Shown here: positions 56,367 through 64,000 of the stretch, piece by piece | How the letters are laid out: each line of letters opens with the position of its first letter | How positions within the stretch are numbered: position 1 is the first letter of the stretch | NCBI GenBank assembly: GCA_029212365.1 | Contig: JARGOC010000003.1 | Coordinates: forward strand, 62,001-126,000 | DNA: 64,000 bases | Direction: 5' to 3' | Source of the DNA: Roseovarius sp. | Lineage (GTDB): Bacteria; Pseudomonadota; Alphaproteobacteria; Rhodobacterales; Rhodobacteraceae | Notes under the pieces: model-generated | What the model was told of the DNA's origin: nothing | What the model saw: the letters and a program-made list of their open reading frames with translations, nothing else | Databases searched by the model: none | Program-made: the position numbers and the translations under genes

Positions 56367-56498
56367 CCCCATTCAAGGTCATACAACGATAGGATCAGGT
56401 TCGGTCATTTGTCTCTCCTTCATGGGGAATATATAGGCATTGAAAGGCTTTAATTCAAGTAAAGAGGCCATGCGCCGAAACGCCCTGCTCGAGATGTC

Positions 56499-57314
56499 TC
56501 ACTTGCCCGGACAGGATTGCAACAACTGGTCCATGCTCATGGAGGGTTGTTCGCACCCTGCCTCGCCCACAACCCGCGCGGGGATGCCCGCCACGGTCTT
56601 GCAGGGCGGCACGTCTTCTAGCACCACAGACCCCGCAGCGATCCGGCTGCAATGGCCCACTGTGATGTTGCCCAACACCTTGGCCCCGGCGCCGATCAGA
56701 ACACCGTCACTGATTTTGGGGTGGCGGTCTTCTTCTTCTTTGCCGGTACCACCCAAAGTGACCGAATGCAGCATCGACACATTGTCGCCCACCACGGCCG
56801 TTTCACCGATCACGATGGAATGCGCGTGGTCGATCATGATCCCCTTGCCGATCACGGCACCGGGATGAATGTCCACGCCAAACGCCTCAGAGGCACGCAT
56901 CTGAAAGAACCGCGCCAGATCAAGCCGGCCTTGTGTCCACAACCAATGCGCCACACGGTAGGCCTGAACGGCCTGGAAGCCTTTGAAAAACAACAGGGGT
57001 TGGATAAAACGATCACATGCCGGGTCACGATCTCGCACCGCCACCAGATCAGCGCGCGCGGCCACGGCCAGCTCAGGATCATCCTCATAAGCGTTGTCGC
57101 AAATCTCGCGCAGAATTTGTTCGGGCATCTCGCTTGACGCCAGTTTCAGCGAAATCCGATAGGCCAGCGCAGTTTCCAGGCTATCATGGTGCAGAATTGA
57201 CGAATGCACCAACCCGCCCATCAGGGGTTCAGCTCCAACCGCATCATCGGCTTCTTCGCGGATACGAACCCAAACCGGGTCAAGTTCTGCCAGCTTTGCG
57301 CGTGTTTTGGCCAT
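56499..57314 (-). CDS. cysE: Serine O-acetyltransferase
   Basis: A 271-residue CysE that acetylates serine with acetyl-CoA, the first step of cysteine synthesis. The N-terminal helical domain (about 1-150) is followed by a left-handed beta-helix of hexapeptide repeats (IHPGAVIGKGIMIDHAHSIVIGE, VSMLHSVTLGGTGKEEEDRHPKI, IGAGAKVLGNITVG). The catalytic His lies in DHAH. The C-terminal tail, ending near GK, matches the segment that binds cysteine synthase and mediates feedback. The GTA module lies downstream in coordinates, a linkage I recall for several Rhodobacterales. Confidence 0.96.
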   Translation of the reverse strand: MAKTRAKLAELDPVWVRIREEADDAVGAEPLMGGLVHSSILHHDSLETALAYRISLKLASSEMPEQILREICDNAYEDDPELAVAARADLVAVRDRDPACDRFIQPLLFFKGFQAVQAYRVAHWLWTQGRLDLARFFQMRASEAFGVDIHPGAVIGKGIMIDHAHSIVIGETAVVGDNVSMLHSVTLGGTGKEEEDRHPKISDGVLIGAGAKVLGNITVGHCSRIAAGSVVLEDVPPCKTVAGIPARVVGEAGCEQPSMSMDQLLQSCPGK

Positions 57315-57399
57315 GGCCGTGCTCCTTATCTCAGGCGTTGACTATACCAGATAGGTGCAAATGGTAAAATGCAAAGCAGTGATAAGAGGGATCACCCAA

Positions 57400-57550
57400 A
57401 TGAATGACGCAGAACTGGCACAGTTTCGCGCGTTGATTGTGGCCCGTCTCAGCGCGCGGGAGGGGCAAAGATCAACCGGGCGAGGCCTCGCAAGCCACTG
57501 GCGAGCTGGACCCCGCCGCACTCAAATGCATCGAATGCGCCTGCGGCTGA
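57400..57550 (+). pseudogene. TraR/DksA-family zinc-finger gene remnant
   Basis: The start ATG (57400, GAGGG upstream) encodes MNDAELAQFRALIVARLSAREG, like the N-terminus of short TraR/DksA proteins. One base later in frame the DNA reads LDPAALKCIECACG-stop, like their C-terminus with the second CxxC. About 60-70 codons of the middle (RLSRMDA region and first CxxC) are missing, and a one-base shift, perhaps an extra A in CAAAG, separates the parts. The deletion may have joined two ELD codon triplets. It lies between cysE and the GTA genes. A tiny functional ORF cannot be wholly excluded. Confidence 0.55.
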
Positions 57551-57626
57551 GCGGCTCGTCACGACCTGCATCACGTTCTGCAATACCAAGCGGCCCCCCA
57601 AAGGGCGCCGCTTCAGAATGTTCCGC

Positions 57627-60600
57627 TCACGCGGCCAGCGTGATCTCGGCATGGGGTCCGGGGCCAAAGCTGGCTGAGATTTGCGCCACTTCAATCTGGT
57701 AAAACCCGGATTGCCCGTCCGCCGCCATCTGCGCTGAGGTATAAATCCAATTCGGCGCGGTGGTGAATTCTTCGCGCAGAAGTTGCCCATTTTGGGTCAC
57801 CCGCACCAAGTAGCGTTCACTTTCCTCGCCCAGCGGCACTTCGGGCGTATCCCAACGATCGCCCCCAATGCGTGTGCGGCGAATCCACTCAACTTTTAGG
57901 TGGCCCCCCTCCATTGGCCGTGCGCTCAGGTGAACCGGGCTATAGGGGCGAAGGCCGATCCCTTCAAACGCCAGCACCGCATGCTGAAACGACGGATCAG
58001 TATAAAACTTGTCGCCCGGCCCCGCACGATAGTGGCGCTCTTGCCCCAGCGAGGTTTCGTTCAGCAGGATTTGCTGTGGTGTCTGGTCCAGCCGCACCAG
58101 CAATGATCCCGCAGGCCAGTCAGCAGGTAGCAGCGCGTCAGAGCCCAATTGCCCGCGCAACCGCAGGCTCAGATCATAGGTATCCGTGCCCACCAAAGTG
58201 GCATCGCGGAACTGAAACAGTTCCCAACCGCCGGGGGTGCCATCGCCAATGGCACATAGGTTGGCCCCGTTCAGCAATTCTGCATCACTGACGCTGGCCA
58301 ACTGGCCATTGAGCATCTCAACGCGCAGTGGCGCACCTCGGTCATAACACCCGCTGGGGGCACGCATAAGCGAGGTCTCGGTAATGCCCACGGGTGTTGG
58401 CGCATAGATCAAGGTGTTCAGCGCATAATTGGCATCCAACGTCGACGAATACAGCGCCGCGTAGCCGGGCCAGGGGTTGGCCGCCACCGCCAGATGTGGC
58501 GCATGCGGGATTTCCTGTCCCGTCATCAGCGGCAGGTCCATGAATATGGGCGTCACCGGGGCGGGCGGGGTAAACCCGCTGGTCGAGCCCGCAATATCGG
58601 GGATCTCAATGGGCACATAGCTTTCCGGCTCAATCCGCACCGCATCAACGCGCTGCGCCAGGCCCAGCTGTTCAATCCGGTCAATACGGTAAAACCCGTG
58701 GCCACCCTCCTCGGGCAGGCTGATCACATCCCCTGCCCCACGATCCATCTGCGAGGGCGGCAATGTCAGGCGCAGTGTATCGCGCGCCAACCGCGATTCT
58801 GACAGCCAGCGCTCAACCGTCTGGCGGCCCTCTGCGCGGGTCATCGAAATTGGGATTTCTGAGACCGAGACCGCGTGTGTGCCATCCTCGGGCAAAATGG
58901 CCTCTTCGGCGATCACCTCATAATCGCCGTTGGATTCCACAAAGCGCAGGCGCACCCGGCCCGACAGTTCCACCGCCGAGGCGCGCACTTCTTCGATCAA
59001 AGGCGCATCCCCGCCTTCGCGCACCACCATCGCAGGATCAACCGCATGATCCGCCAGCCCGTCGCGCATCCGAAACGTCAGCACACCGCCACGGTCGATC
59101 GCATCAAACCCATAGCGCAACACCAGCGCCTGCAACGCCGAGCGCGCGTCCGTGACATCCTCAACAACATAGCCGCGCACATGGCCATAAAGCCCGCTGA
59201 CGTCATAATGTTGCAGCCCCGCGCGCTGACACAGCTCGTCCACCACACTGGCCAGAGTGCGAGCTGAGGCCCGCCCCGTCAGCCAATGACCCCGCGCATA
59301 ATTGTCGCCATCCGACCACAGCTCGCGGTTGTTGGGGAAAAACGGATAGGGCCGCGCATCCCACGCCCAGACATAGGAATGATCCCAGTCCAACATCGGT
59401 GCTTCGTATTCGACAGACACCGGATTGTTGGCCGCATTGCTCCAATACCCCGCCATGGCGCGCAGATATTGCATCTGCATCAACTCGTCCTGACGCCCGT
59501 TGGAATGGCGCGGCAAAAGCGATTCTGAGGATTTTGGATCAAGAAATTTATTCGGCTGATTGGTGCCCTTGTCGATGGCCGCGCAGCCGTATTCGGTAAA
59601 GCGGATCGGTTTGGACTGCTCGACCCAGGCTGTTGGGCTGGCGCTGCGCACACCGTTGACCCGCTCATGGTGATCGTTCAGCCACCAGTTGCGAATGTCC
59701 TTATAGCGCCAGATCCACGGCTCATTGTGATCGCCATCGGTGATATCGGTGCGGATTTGCGCCGCGCGCGCCTCGGGTGAGTGGTAATACCAGTCATAGC
59801 CCTCGCCGCCCTCAATGTTGGATTGCAGATAGCCAAGGTCATAAATTGCACCGGCACCGGCATCCAGATGATCCTTGCCATCGCGCCAGTCAGACAGGGG
59901 CATGTAATTGTCGATGCCAATGAAATCTATGTCGTCATCAGCCCAAAGCGCATCAAGATGGAAGAACCGATCACCGGTTCCATCCTGCGGCTGATAGCCA
60001 AAATATTCTGTCCAGTCAGCGGCATAGCTGATCTTTACATCCGGCCCAAGGATCAGGCGCACCTGCCCCAACAGGGCAATCATGTGATCCACCGCCGGAA
60101 AGCTGTTGTTCGCGCCGCGAATGGTGGTCAGCCCCACCATTTCGGATCCGATACAGAAACTTTCCACACCACCGGCCGCCTTGCACAAAGCCGCCTGGTG
60201 CAGAATGAACCGGCGATACCCCCAATCATTGACCGGCCCGTTATATTCAACCGGGCTGATGCTCTGAAACCCGGTAAAGCCCTGCAATTCGATCAGATCA
60301 ATCAGCGGGCCTTCCAGCTCGTCGTCTTCTTTCAGCGCAAAATCATTGGCCATCACGGTGCCAAAAAACGCGGCCACTTCGGCCTCGGCCGCAGCGGTGC
60401 CATCCGGACTGCCCGGCTGCCCCGGTGCCTTGGAGGTGGTGATGCGCCCGCGCCAGGGTAGGATCGGCTGATCCTCGGCATCACTGTGCGGGTCAGGCAG
60501 GCCATTGCCCGCCAACTGGTCCATCAGGATGAAGGGATAATACATCACATCCTGGCCCGCTGCGGTAAGCGCCTGAATGGCCTCGACCACGGCAAAATCT

Positions 60601-61625
60601 GTGGGCGTGCCACCGTAAACCGGTTGATCATTGTCATCCAGCGGCACCTGCTGGGCAAAGATGCGGTCAATCCCGTTCACCTGCCAGGGCATGTTTGAGC
60701 TGTCATACAGCTGGTCTTCTACCTTTGGCCTGATCTCGCAGTTGGCTGCGCGCAGGTCGCCGCCAAACCAGCTGACAATCAGCGATGTCGCCCCACAATT
60801 GGTCAGCTCTCCGGTCATTGCCTCCAGCGATGTGGTAAAATCGGATTTGCCCGAGGGTGAATTGACGTTGGCGATCCCCAATGAGGCCGGTCCGAACACT
60901 TTGGTCACCGGCGTTGTGGCCAGCGCATATTCACCACTGCCGGGCAGCATCGCCACGCCGCGCACACCATGCGCCGGGTCCAGCGCACCACCGTCTTGCC
61001 AAGGCTGGCTGGGGCGCGCGACTTCAAAGGTAAACTGCGGCACACGGTTGCCATACACAGCCAGCGCCAGATCCTCGATCACCACATAGGCGGTGCCCCG
61101 ATAGGCAGGCACCTCGCCCGCCCCTTCAATGGCTTCCATCTTGGGGTCAGGAAGTTGATCGGGCGTGCCGTAATAGACCCGCATGGTGATGCTATCGGCT
61201 GCCAATTCATTGCCATCGGCCCAGATGCGCCCGATGTGGCTGATCTCGCCTTCACACAAGGCCACAGCCAGACTGACCGAATAGTCATAATTGGCCGTCT
61301 TGGGCGCACTTGGTGCCCCCTTGCCGCCACCGGTGACATTCACCGTCTCGGTAAATTCCGTGGCCCAGATCATCTGGCCGGAAATGCGCATTTTGCCATA
61401 GACCTGCGCGATACCGTCGCCTTCGCCCGATCCGGTCAGGCGCAGCCGCTCCACCCGGCCACTTTCAACAATATCCGTGCCTTCACCCAACAGGCGCTGA
61501 TCAATGGATTGGCCAACAAGAGCACCGGCAAACCGGCCAGCGGCCGCCATGGACAGGCCCAAAACTGTGCCCCCAACCGAGCCGCCAATTGCCGCCCCTG
61601 CGGCCGAAAGAAGTACCGTTGCCAT
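57627..61625 (-). CDS. GTA host-specificity / baseplate protein, TIM-barrel-like (g15)
   Basis: A 1332-residue tail-tip protein, the last structural gene of RcGTA-type clusters. The N-terminus (LSAAGAAIGGSVGGTVLGLSMAAAGRFAGALVGQSIDQ) is the glycine-rich start typical of g15. A glycoside-hydrolase-like TIM barrel spans about residues 430-730 (SYAADWTEYFGYQPQDGTGD and DFIGIDNYMPLSDWRDG). A phage tail protein domain and beta-sandwich parts follow. It probably binds the recipient cell surface. Its ATG overlaps the g14 stop (TAATG). Confidence 0.93.
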   Translation of the reverse strand: MATVLLSAAGAAIGGSVGGTVLGLSMAAAGRFAGALVGQSIDQRLLGEGTDIVESGRVERLRLTGSGEGDGIAQVYGKMRISGQMIWATEFTETVNVTGGGKGAPSAPKTANYDYSVSLAVALCEGEISHIGRIWADGNELAADSITMRVYYGTPDQLPDPKMEAIEGAGEVPAYRGTAYVVIEDLALAVYGNRVPQFTFEVARPSQPWQDGGALDPAHGVRGVAMLPGSGEYALATTPVTKVFGPASLGIANVNSPSGKSDFTTSLEAMTGELTNCGATSLIVSWFGGDLRAANCEIRPKVEDQLYDSSNMPWQVNGIDRIFAQQVPLDDNDQPVYGGTPTDFAVVEAIQALTAAGQDVMYYPFILMDQLAGNGLPDPHSDAEDQPILPWRGRITTSKAPGQPGSPDGTAAAEAEVAAFFGTVMANDFALKEDDELEGPLIDLIELQGFTGFQSISPVEYNGPVNDWGYRRFILHQAALCKAAGGVESFCIGSEMVGLTTIRGANNSFPAVDHMIALLGQVRLILGPDVKISYAADWTEYFGYQPQDGTGDRFFHLDALWADDDIDFIGIDNYMPLSDWRDGKDHLDAGAGAIYDLGYLQSNIEGGEGYDWYYHSPEARAAQIRTDITDGDHNEPWIWRYKDIRNWWLNDHHERVNGVRSASPTAWVEQSKPIRFTEYGCAAIDKGTNQPNKFLDPKSSESLLPRHSNGRQDELMQMQYLRAMAGYWSNAANNPVSVEYEAPMLDWDHSYVWAWDARPYPFFPNNRELWSDGDNYARGHWLTGRASARTLASVVDELCQRAGLQHYDVSGLYGHVRGYVVEDVTDARSALQALVLRYGFDAIDRGGVLTFRMRDGLADHAVDPAMVVREGGDAPLIEEVRASAVELSGRVRLRFVESNGDYEVIAEEAILPEDGTHAVSVSEIPISMTRAEGRQTVERWLSESRLARDTLRLTLPPSQMDRGAGDVISLPEEGGHGFYRIDRIEQLGLAQRVDAVRIEPESYVPIEIPDIAGSTSGFTPPAPVTPIFMDLPLMTGQEIPHAPHLAVAANPWPGYAALYSSTLDANYALNTLIYAPTPVGITETSLMRAPSGCYDRGAPLRVEMLNGQLASVSDAELLNGANLCAIGDGTPGGWELFQFRDATLVGTDTYDLSLRLRGQLGSDALLPADWPAGSLLVRLDQTPQQILLNETSLGQERHYRAGPGDKFYTDPSFQHAVLAFEGIGLRPYSPVHLSARPMEGGHLKVEWIRRTRIGGDRWDTPEVPLGEESERYLVRVTQNGQLLREEFTTAPNWIYTSAQMAADGQSGFYQIEVAQISASFGPGPHAEITLAA

Positions 61626-62071
61626 TAGCTGCTCTCCTCAGGAAATCTGAATCTGGCGACAATGCGCCTCTGCCAAGGGCCACTCAGGCGGCTTTCCACC
61701 ACCGCATGGCCCGAATAGGCGTGAATAAATGTGGGCTGAGGGCTGATATCGCCCGCAAGCCCCAGATGTTTGGCGACAGCGCCCGCACGCATCCGAAACA
61801 ACAACACATCGCCCTCGGCCTCTTGGCCCGGGTCTGTCCGTTGCAAATGCCGTGCGGCGGCGCGCCATAACGCCTCGTCTTGTGCGGGCTCAGACCAATC
61901 CATTGAATAGGCCGGCACCACCTCGGGTTCTGCCCCCAGCACCTCGCGCCAGATGCCGCGCAACAGGCCCAGACAATCGGTGCCTGCGCCTTTGCAACTG
62001 GCTTGATGCCGATAGGGCGTGCCAATCCAGCCGCGCGCGGCCTGTACCACCAAGGGGCCAATCTGGCTCAT
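61625..62071 (-). CDS. GTA NlpC/P60 family peptidase (g14)
   Basis: A 148-residue cysteine peptidase of the NlpC/P60 fold. The nucleophile Cys33 is in GAGTDCLGLLRGIW and the catalytic His102 in AVAKHLGLAGD, with a third polar residue near H117. Tail-associated enzymes of this type are thought to help the particle cross the recipient's peptidoglycan. It overlaps g13 by four bases and g15 by one, consistent with one long late operon read leftward. Confidence 0.92.
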   Translation of the reverse strand: MSQIGPLVVQAARGWIGTPYRHQASCKGAGTDCLGLLRGIWREVLGAEPEVVPAYSMDWSEPAQDEALWRAAARHLQRTDPGQEAEGDVLLFRMRAGAVAKHLGLAGDISPQPTFIHAYSGHAVVESRLSGPWQRRIVARFRFPEESS

Positions 62072-62958
62072 GACCGGCGGCTCCCGCCGCTGGCGCTGCC
62101 GGTGCGCGACGGATCAATGATCGACCAGTCATCACCGGGAATGTCGGGAAACCCCTGAAAGTTCGTCAGGTTATCAAACTTGTGACGACAGGTCGGAAAC
62201 CGTTTGTCACAGCCCGCTTCAATGCGCAGCGTATCGTCCGGCACAAGTCCGGCGCGAATAGGATGCCACAGCTCAATCACCCGCGTGTCTTCGTCTTGAC
62301 GGTCACGTTTGATCATCCCGCTCAGGCCCTTGGCCGCGCCCGATTGCACGATCAAGCGACCATGCTGAAACCAATTGTCGGCATAGCCCACCAGCCCGTC
62401 AAACCGGAATACACGGCGGTCCTCAATCTGATCCGCACTGCGGCTTTCGGAAAATCCGGCCCCATCCAGATCAAACCGGCACCGGGTATCGCCCAGAACC
62501 GCACTACACGGTTTTTGATACACCCGGCCGATGGGCAGGTTCAGCACCTGTGTCAGCCCCCGCAGCTCGGCCTCAAAGGCACCGTTGGCCCGGCGCATCT
62601 CTCCGATGGAGCCACGAAACAGCAAATGCCGCGCGCTCACATCACTCCAGTTGACCAGCCAGGCGCGAATTTCAGCGTTATCATAGCGCCCCGCCTCAAT
62701 ATCCTCTTCGCGGATGGCACTGTCACGCAGCGCGCCCAGCGCTTCGGTGTTGTCCACCGACAGGCCCGTGGTTTGTTGCAAGGCCATGGCACTCAGGCCG
62801 GTATCCGCGCGGTAACTGATGTCATCAAACGTCAGTGTTTGGTCGTGATCGGTGAATCCCATCACCTCACCATCCGCGCGGGTGATATCCCAAGCACGGC
62901 AAAGCGAGGTGATCCCGCCCTGCACATGCGCCAGAAGTTCCGGTGCAATCTCGGTCAT
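62068..62958 (-). CDS. GTA DUF2163 tail hub protein (g13)
   Basis: A 296-residue DUF2163 protein, the GTA counterpart of phage tail-tip protein L. Four cysteines, C151, C160, C250 and C257 (PCSAVLGDTRC and AGCDKRFPTC), have the spacing of the set that binds an iron-sulfur cluster in related tail-tip proteins. The MTEIAPELLAHVQGG start and FTDHDQTLTFDDISY segment are typical. It overlaps both neighbours by four bases. Confidence 0.92.
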   Translation of the reverse strand: MTEIAPELLAHVQGGITSLCRAWDITRADGEVMGFTDHDQTLTFDDISYRADTGLSAMALQQTTGLSVDNTEALGALRDSAIREEDIEAGRYDNAEIRAWLVNWSDVSARHLLFRGSIGEMRRANGAFEAELRGLTQVLNLPIGRVYQKPCSAVLGDTRCRFDLDGAGFSESRSADQIEDRRVFRFDGLVGYADNWFQHGRLIVQSGAAKGLSGMIKRDRQDEDTRVIELWHPIRAGLVPDDTLRIEAGCDKRFPTCRHKFDNLTNFQGFPDIPGDDWSIIDPSRTGSASGGSRRS

Positions 62959-63587
62959 ACGCGCAGCTCCACCACTGGTACAGATGGCACATCACCCGCC
63001 TGGAACGTCGACAGATTGGTGGCCAGATGGTCGGTGTCAAATCGCACCGGCACATCAAATTCGAAACACGCCGTGATCTCATCCCCTCCATTGGGGGGAT
63101 GCCCAAAGGTGACAATCCCGGTGGTGTGATCCACCTCAAAATGCACTCCTTCGGTTTGCAATTCGCCGGCCAGCCCGATGTGGACGGATCCGACAACCGG
63201 CTTGCTGATCGGGCGCAGATAGACATGCTCGCCCGAGCGGTATGTTTTCTTCAACTGCCACTCAGGCGACACATCATCGCCATACGCAATCACCTGATCA
63301 CGGTAATCCGGCTCGGCCTGCACCGGGCAGGATTTGTAATCGGCCCAGTCCTTCCAGCGAAACCCGTATATCTGACCCTGACGCGCCTCAAAAAACGCGA
63401 TCAGCTTTTCCAGATCATCAACCGAGCGCATCGCCGCCCCGGCATCATAGCGCCTGCGCGAATGGGCCCAGGGTGTGTTGCGCTCCTCATAGCCATTAGC
63501 CAGCGTCACCACATCCGTGTGCCGTTGCGGCCCCCCGATCGAGCCAAAGCTCAGAGAGGCTGGAAATCGTACCTCGTGAAATCCCAT
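62955..63587 (-). CDS. GTA DUF2460 tail protein (g12)
   Basis: A 210-residue DUF2460 protein, a distal tail component in RcGTA-like clusters. Conserved stretches are FHEVRFPASLSFGSIGGP, RRRYDAGAAMRSVDDLEKLIAFFEAR and YGFRWKDWADYKSC. The length fits. It starts 18 bases after the g11 stop and overlaps g13 by four bases. It is presumably expressed only in the GTA-producing subpopulation. Confidence 0.92.
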   Translation of the reverse strand: MGFHEVRFPASLSFGSIGGPQRHTDVVTLANGYEERNTPWAHSRRRYDAGAAMRSVDDLEKLIAFFEARQGQIYGFRWKDWADYKSCPVQAEPDYRDQVIAYGDDVSPEWQLKKTYRSGEHVYLRPISKPVVGSVHIGLAGELQTEGVHFEVDHTTGIVTFGHPPNGGDEITACFEFDVPVRFDTDHLATNLSTFQAGDVPSVPVVELRV

Positions 63588-63605
63588 AACGTGGTCTCCT
63601 CTCTT

Positions 63606-64000
63606 TTAGCGGTTACGTGCGCCACGCCCGATGACACGGCCCAATTGGGCGGCAATCTGGCCTTGGCTACGGTTGAAACTCTGCGCATCCGGCGTGGTGA
63701 CATTCATCACCACATTCACCGGGTTGCCGCCGCCCCCGCGCACGCCCAGCTTGCCATCGGCGCCGCGTGCCAGAGGCATGATCGCCTCTGGTCCTGCTTC
63801 GCCCATCAGCCCGGTCCCACCGCGCATGGGAAAGCTTGTTGGCGCGCTGACCACGCCGCCCTGCGCAAAGGGCGTGACCCGCCCCTGGGAAAAACTGGCC
63901 CCCTTGGCAAAGGGCATCAGCCCGCCCAAAGCGCTGCCAATACCCTGCGCCAGAACGCCGCCAAAATGATCAGCCACCGGATTGACAGCTGCATTAAACG
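63606..64000 (-). CDS. GTA tail tape measure protein (g11), C-terminal part
   Basis: The 3' end of a gene that runs off the right edge; 131 codons are visible and the frame stays open to the border. The glycine-rich segment FAKGASFSQGRVTPFAQGGVV followed by GEAGPEAIMPLARG is the standard C-terminal end of phage and GTA tape measure proteins, which set tail length. A start codon placed inside the window would be artificial. Next on the strand is g12. Confidence 0.9.
   Translation of the reverse strand, partial: FNAAVNPVADHFGGVLAQGIGSALGGLMPFAKGASFSQGRVTPFAQGGVVSAPTSFPMRGGTGLMGEAGPEAIMPLARGADGKLGVRGGGGNPVNVVMNVTTPDAQSFNRSQGQIAAQLGRVIGRGARNR

Noticed and set aside
57627-64000. Prophage
   Set aside because: Gene order and families match RcGTA-type g11-g15, and no integrase, lysogeny or att-like repeat is seen.
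1-64000. tRNA, rRNA, CRISPR arrays, insertion sequences
   Set aside because: No cloverleaf-like segment, regularly spaced repeat array or transposase frame was noticed on either strand, though a tRNA scan was not possible.

Overview
The window reads as the chromosome of a marine alphaproteobacterium of the Rhodobacteraceae (Roseobacter group). The base composition is about 60% G+C. The evidence is a gene transfer agent (GTA) tail module next to cysE, a pyruvate dehydrogenase operon whose E1-beta carries its own lipoyl domain and which follows ftsB, a nasTS-controlled nitrate assimilation operon, and family choices typical of the group (CbiD with CobK/CobB, citramalate synthase, DUF1127 proteins, a non-pyrrolysine MttB homologue). 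I found no rRNA, tRNA, CRISPR array or transposase. Almost every base is assigned to a gene or a short intergenic region.

Layout. 1-2.2 kb: start of lpdA, a DUF924 protein and an MFS transporter. 2.3-6.7 kb: queA overlapping a large AsmA/YhdP-like envelope protein. 6.8-10.1 kb: bcp, a ferritin-like DUF455 protein, and an M23 peptidase overlapping a bactofilin gene. 10.2-12.4 kb: HNH nuclease, esterase and AlkA-type glycosylase. 12.4-17.7 kb: cobK and cbiD leftward, cobA and cobB plus an MFS gene rightward. 17.9-21.9 kb: squalene/phytoene-synthase-like gene, cimA and cysS. 22.1-26.7 kb: a divergent SoxR/VOC pair around a SoxR-type operator, a GFA protein, an aminotransferase and an MttB-family methyltransferase. 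26.8-29.7 kb: DUF3179, DUF4336 and two cyclophilins. 29.9-33.3 kb: pgk, two tandem DUF1127 genes, a LysR regulator and a CMD protein.

33.3-46.6 kb is the most coherent system: nasT-nasS, a leader with ANTAR-type hairpins and an intrinsic terminator, then nrtA-nrtB-nrtC(fused)-nirB-nirD-nasA-cysG. It covers nitrate sensing, ABC import, reduction to nitrite and ammonium, and siroheme supply. The leader suggests that NasT antiterminates the operon when NasS releases it on binding nitrate. 47-49.7 kb: an unknown secreted protein and class I aldolase. 49.8-56.4 kb: AidB-like acyl-CoA dehydrogenase, ftsB, pdhA-pdhB-pdhC and a small membrane protein. 56.5-64 kb: cysE, a broken TraR/DksA-like gene, and GTA genes g15 to g11 read leftward (g11 cut by the window edge).

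No wholly unknown multi-gene system stands out. The best leads are regulatory or evolutionary: a shared CTGC-N3-GCAG promoter element in the nas and DUF1127 promoters, the nas leader RNA, a 91-bp repeat between nrtA and nrtB that duplicates the nrtA 3' end, an asymmetric fused ABC ATPase, a SoxR box, a 3'-flanking repeat present three times, and a DksA-like pseudogene.
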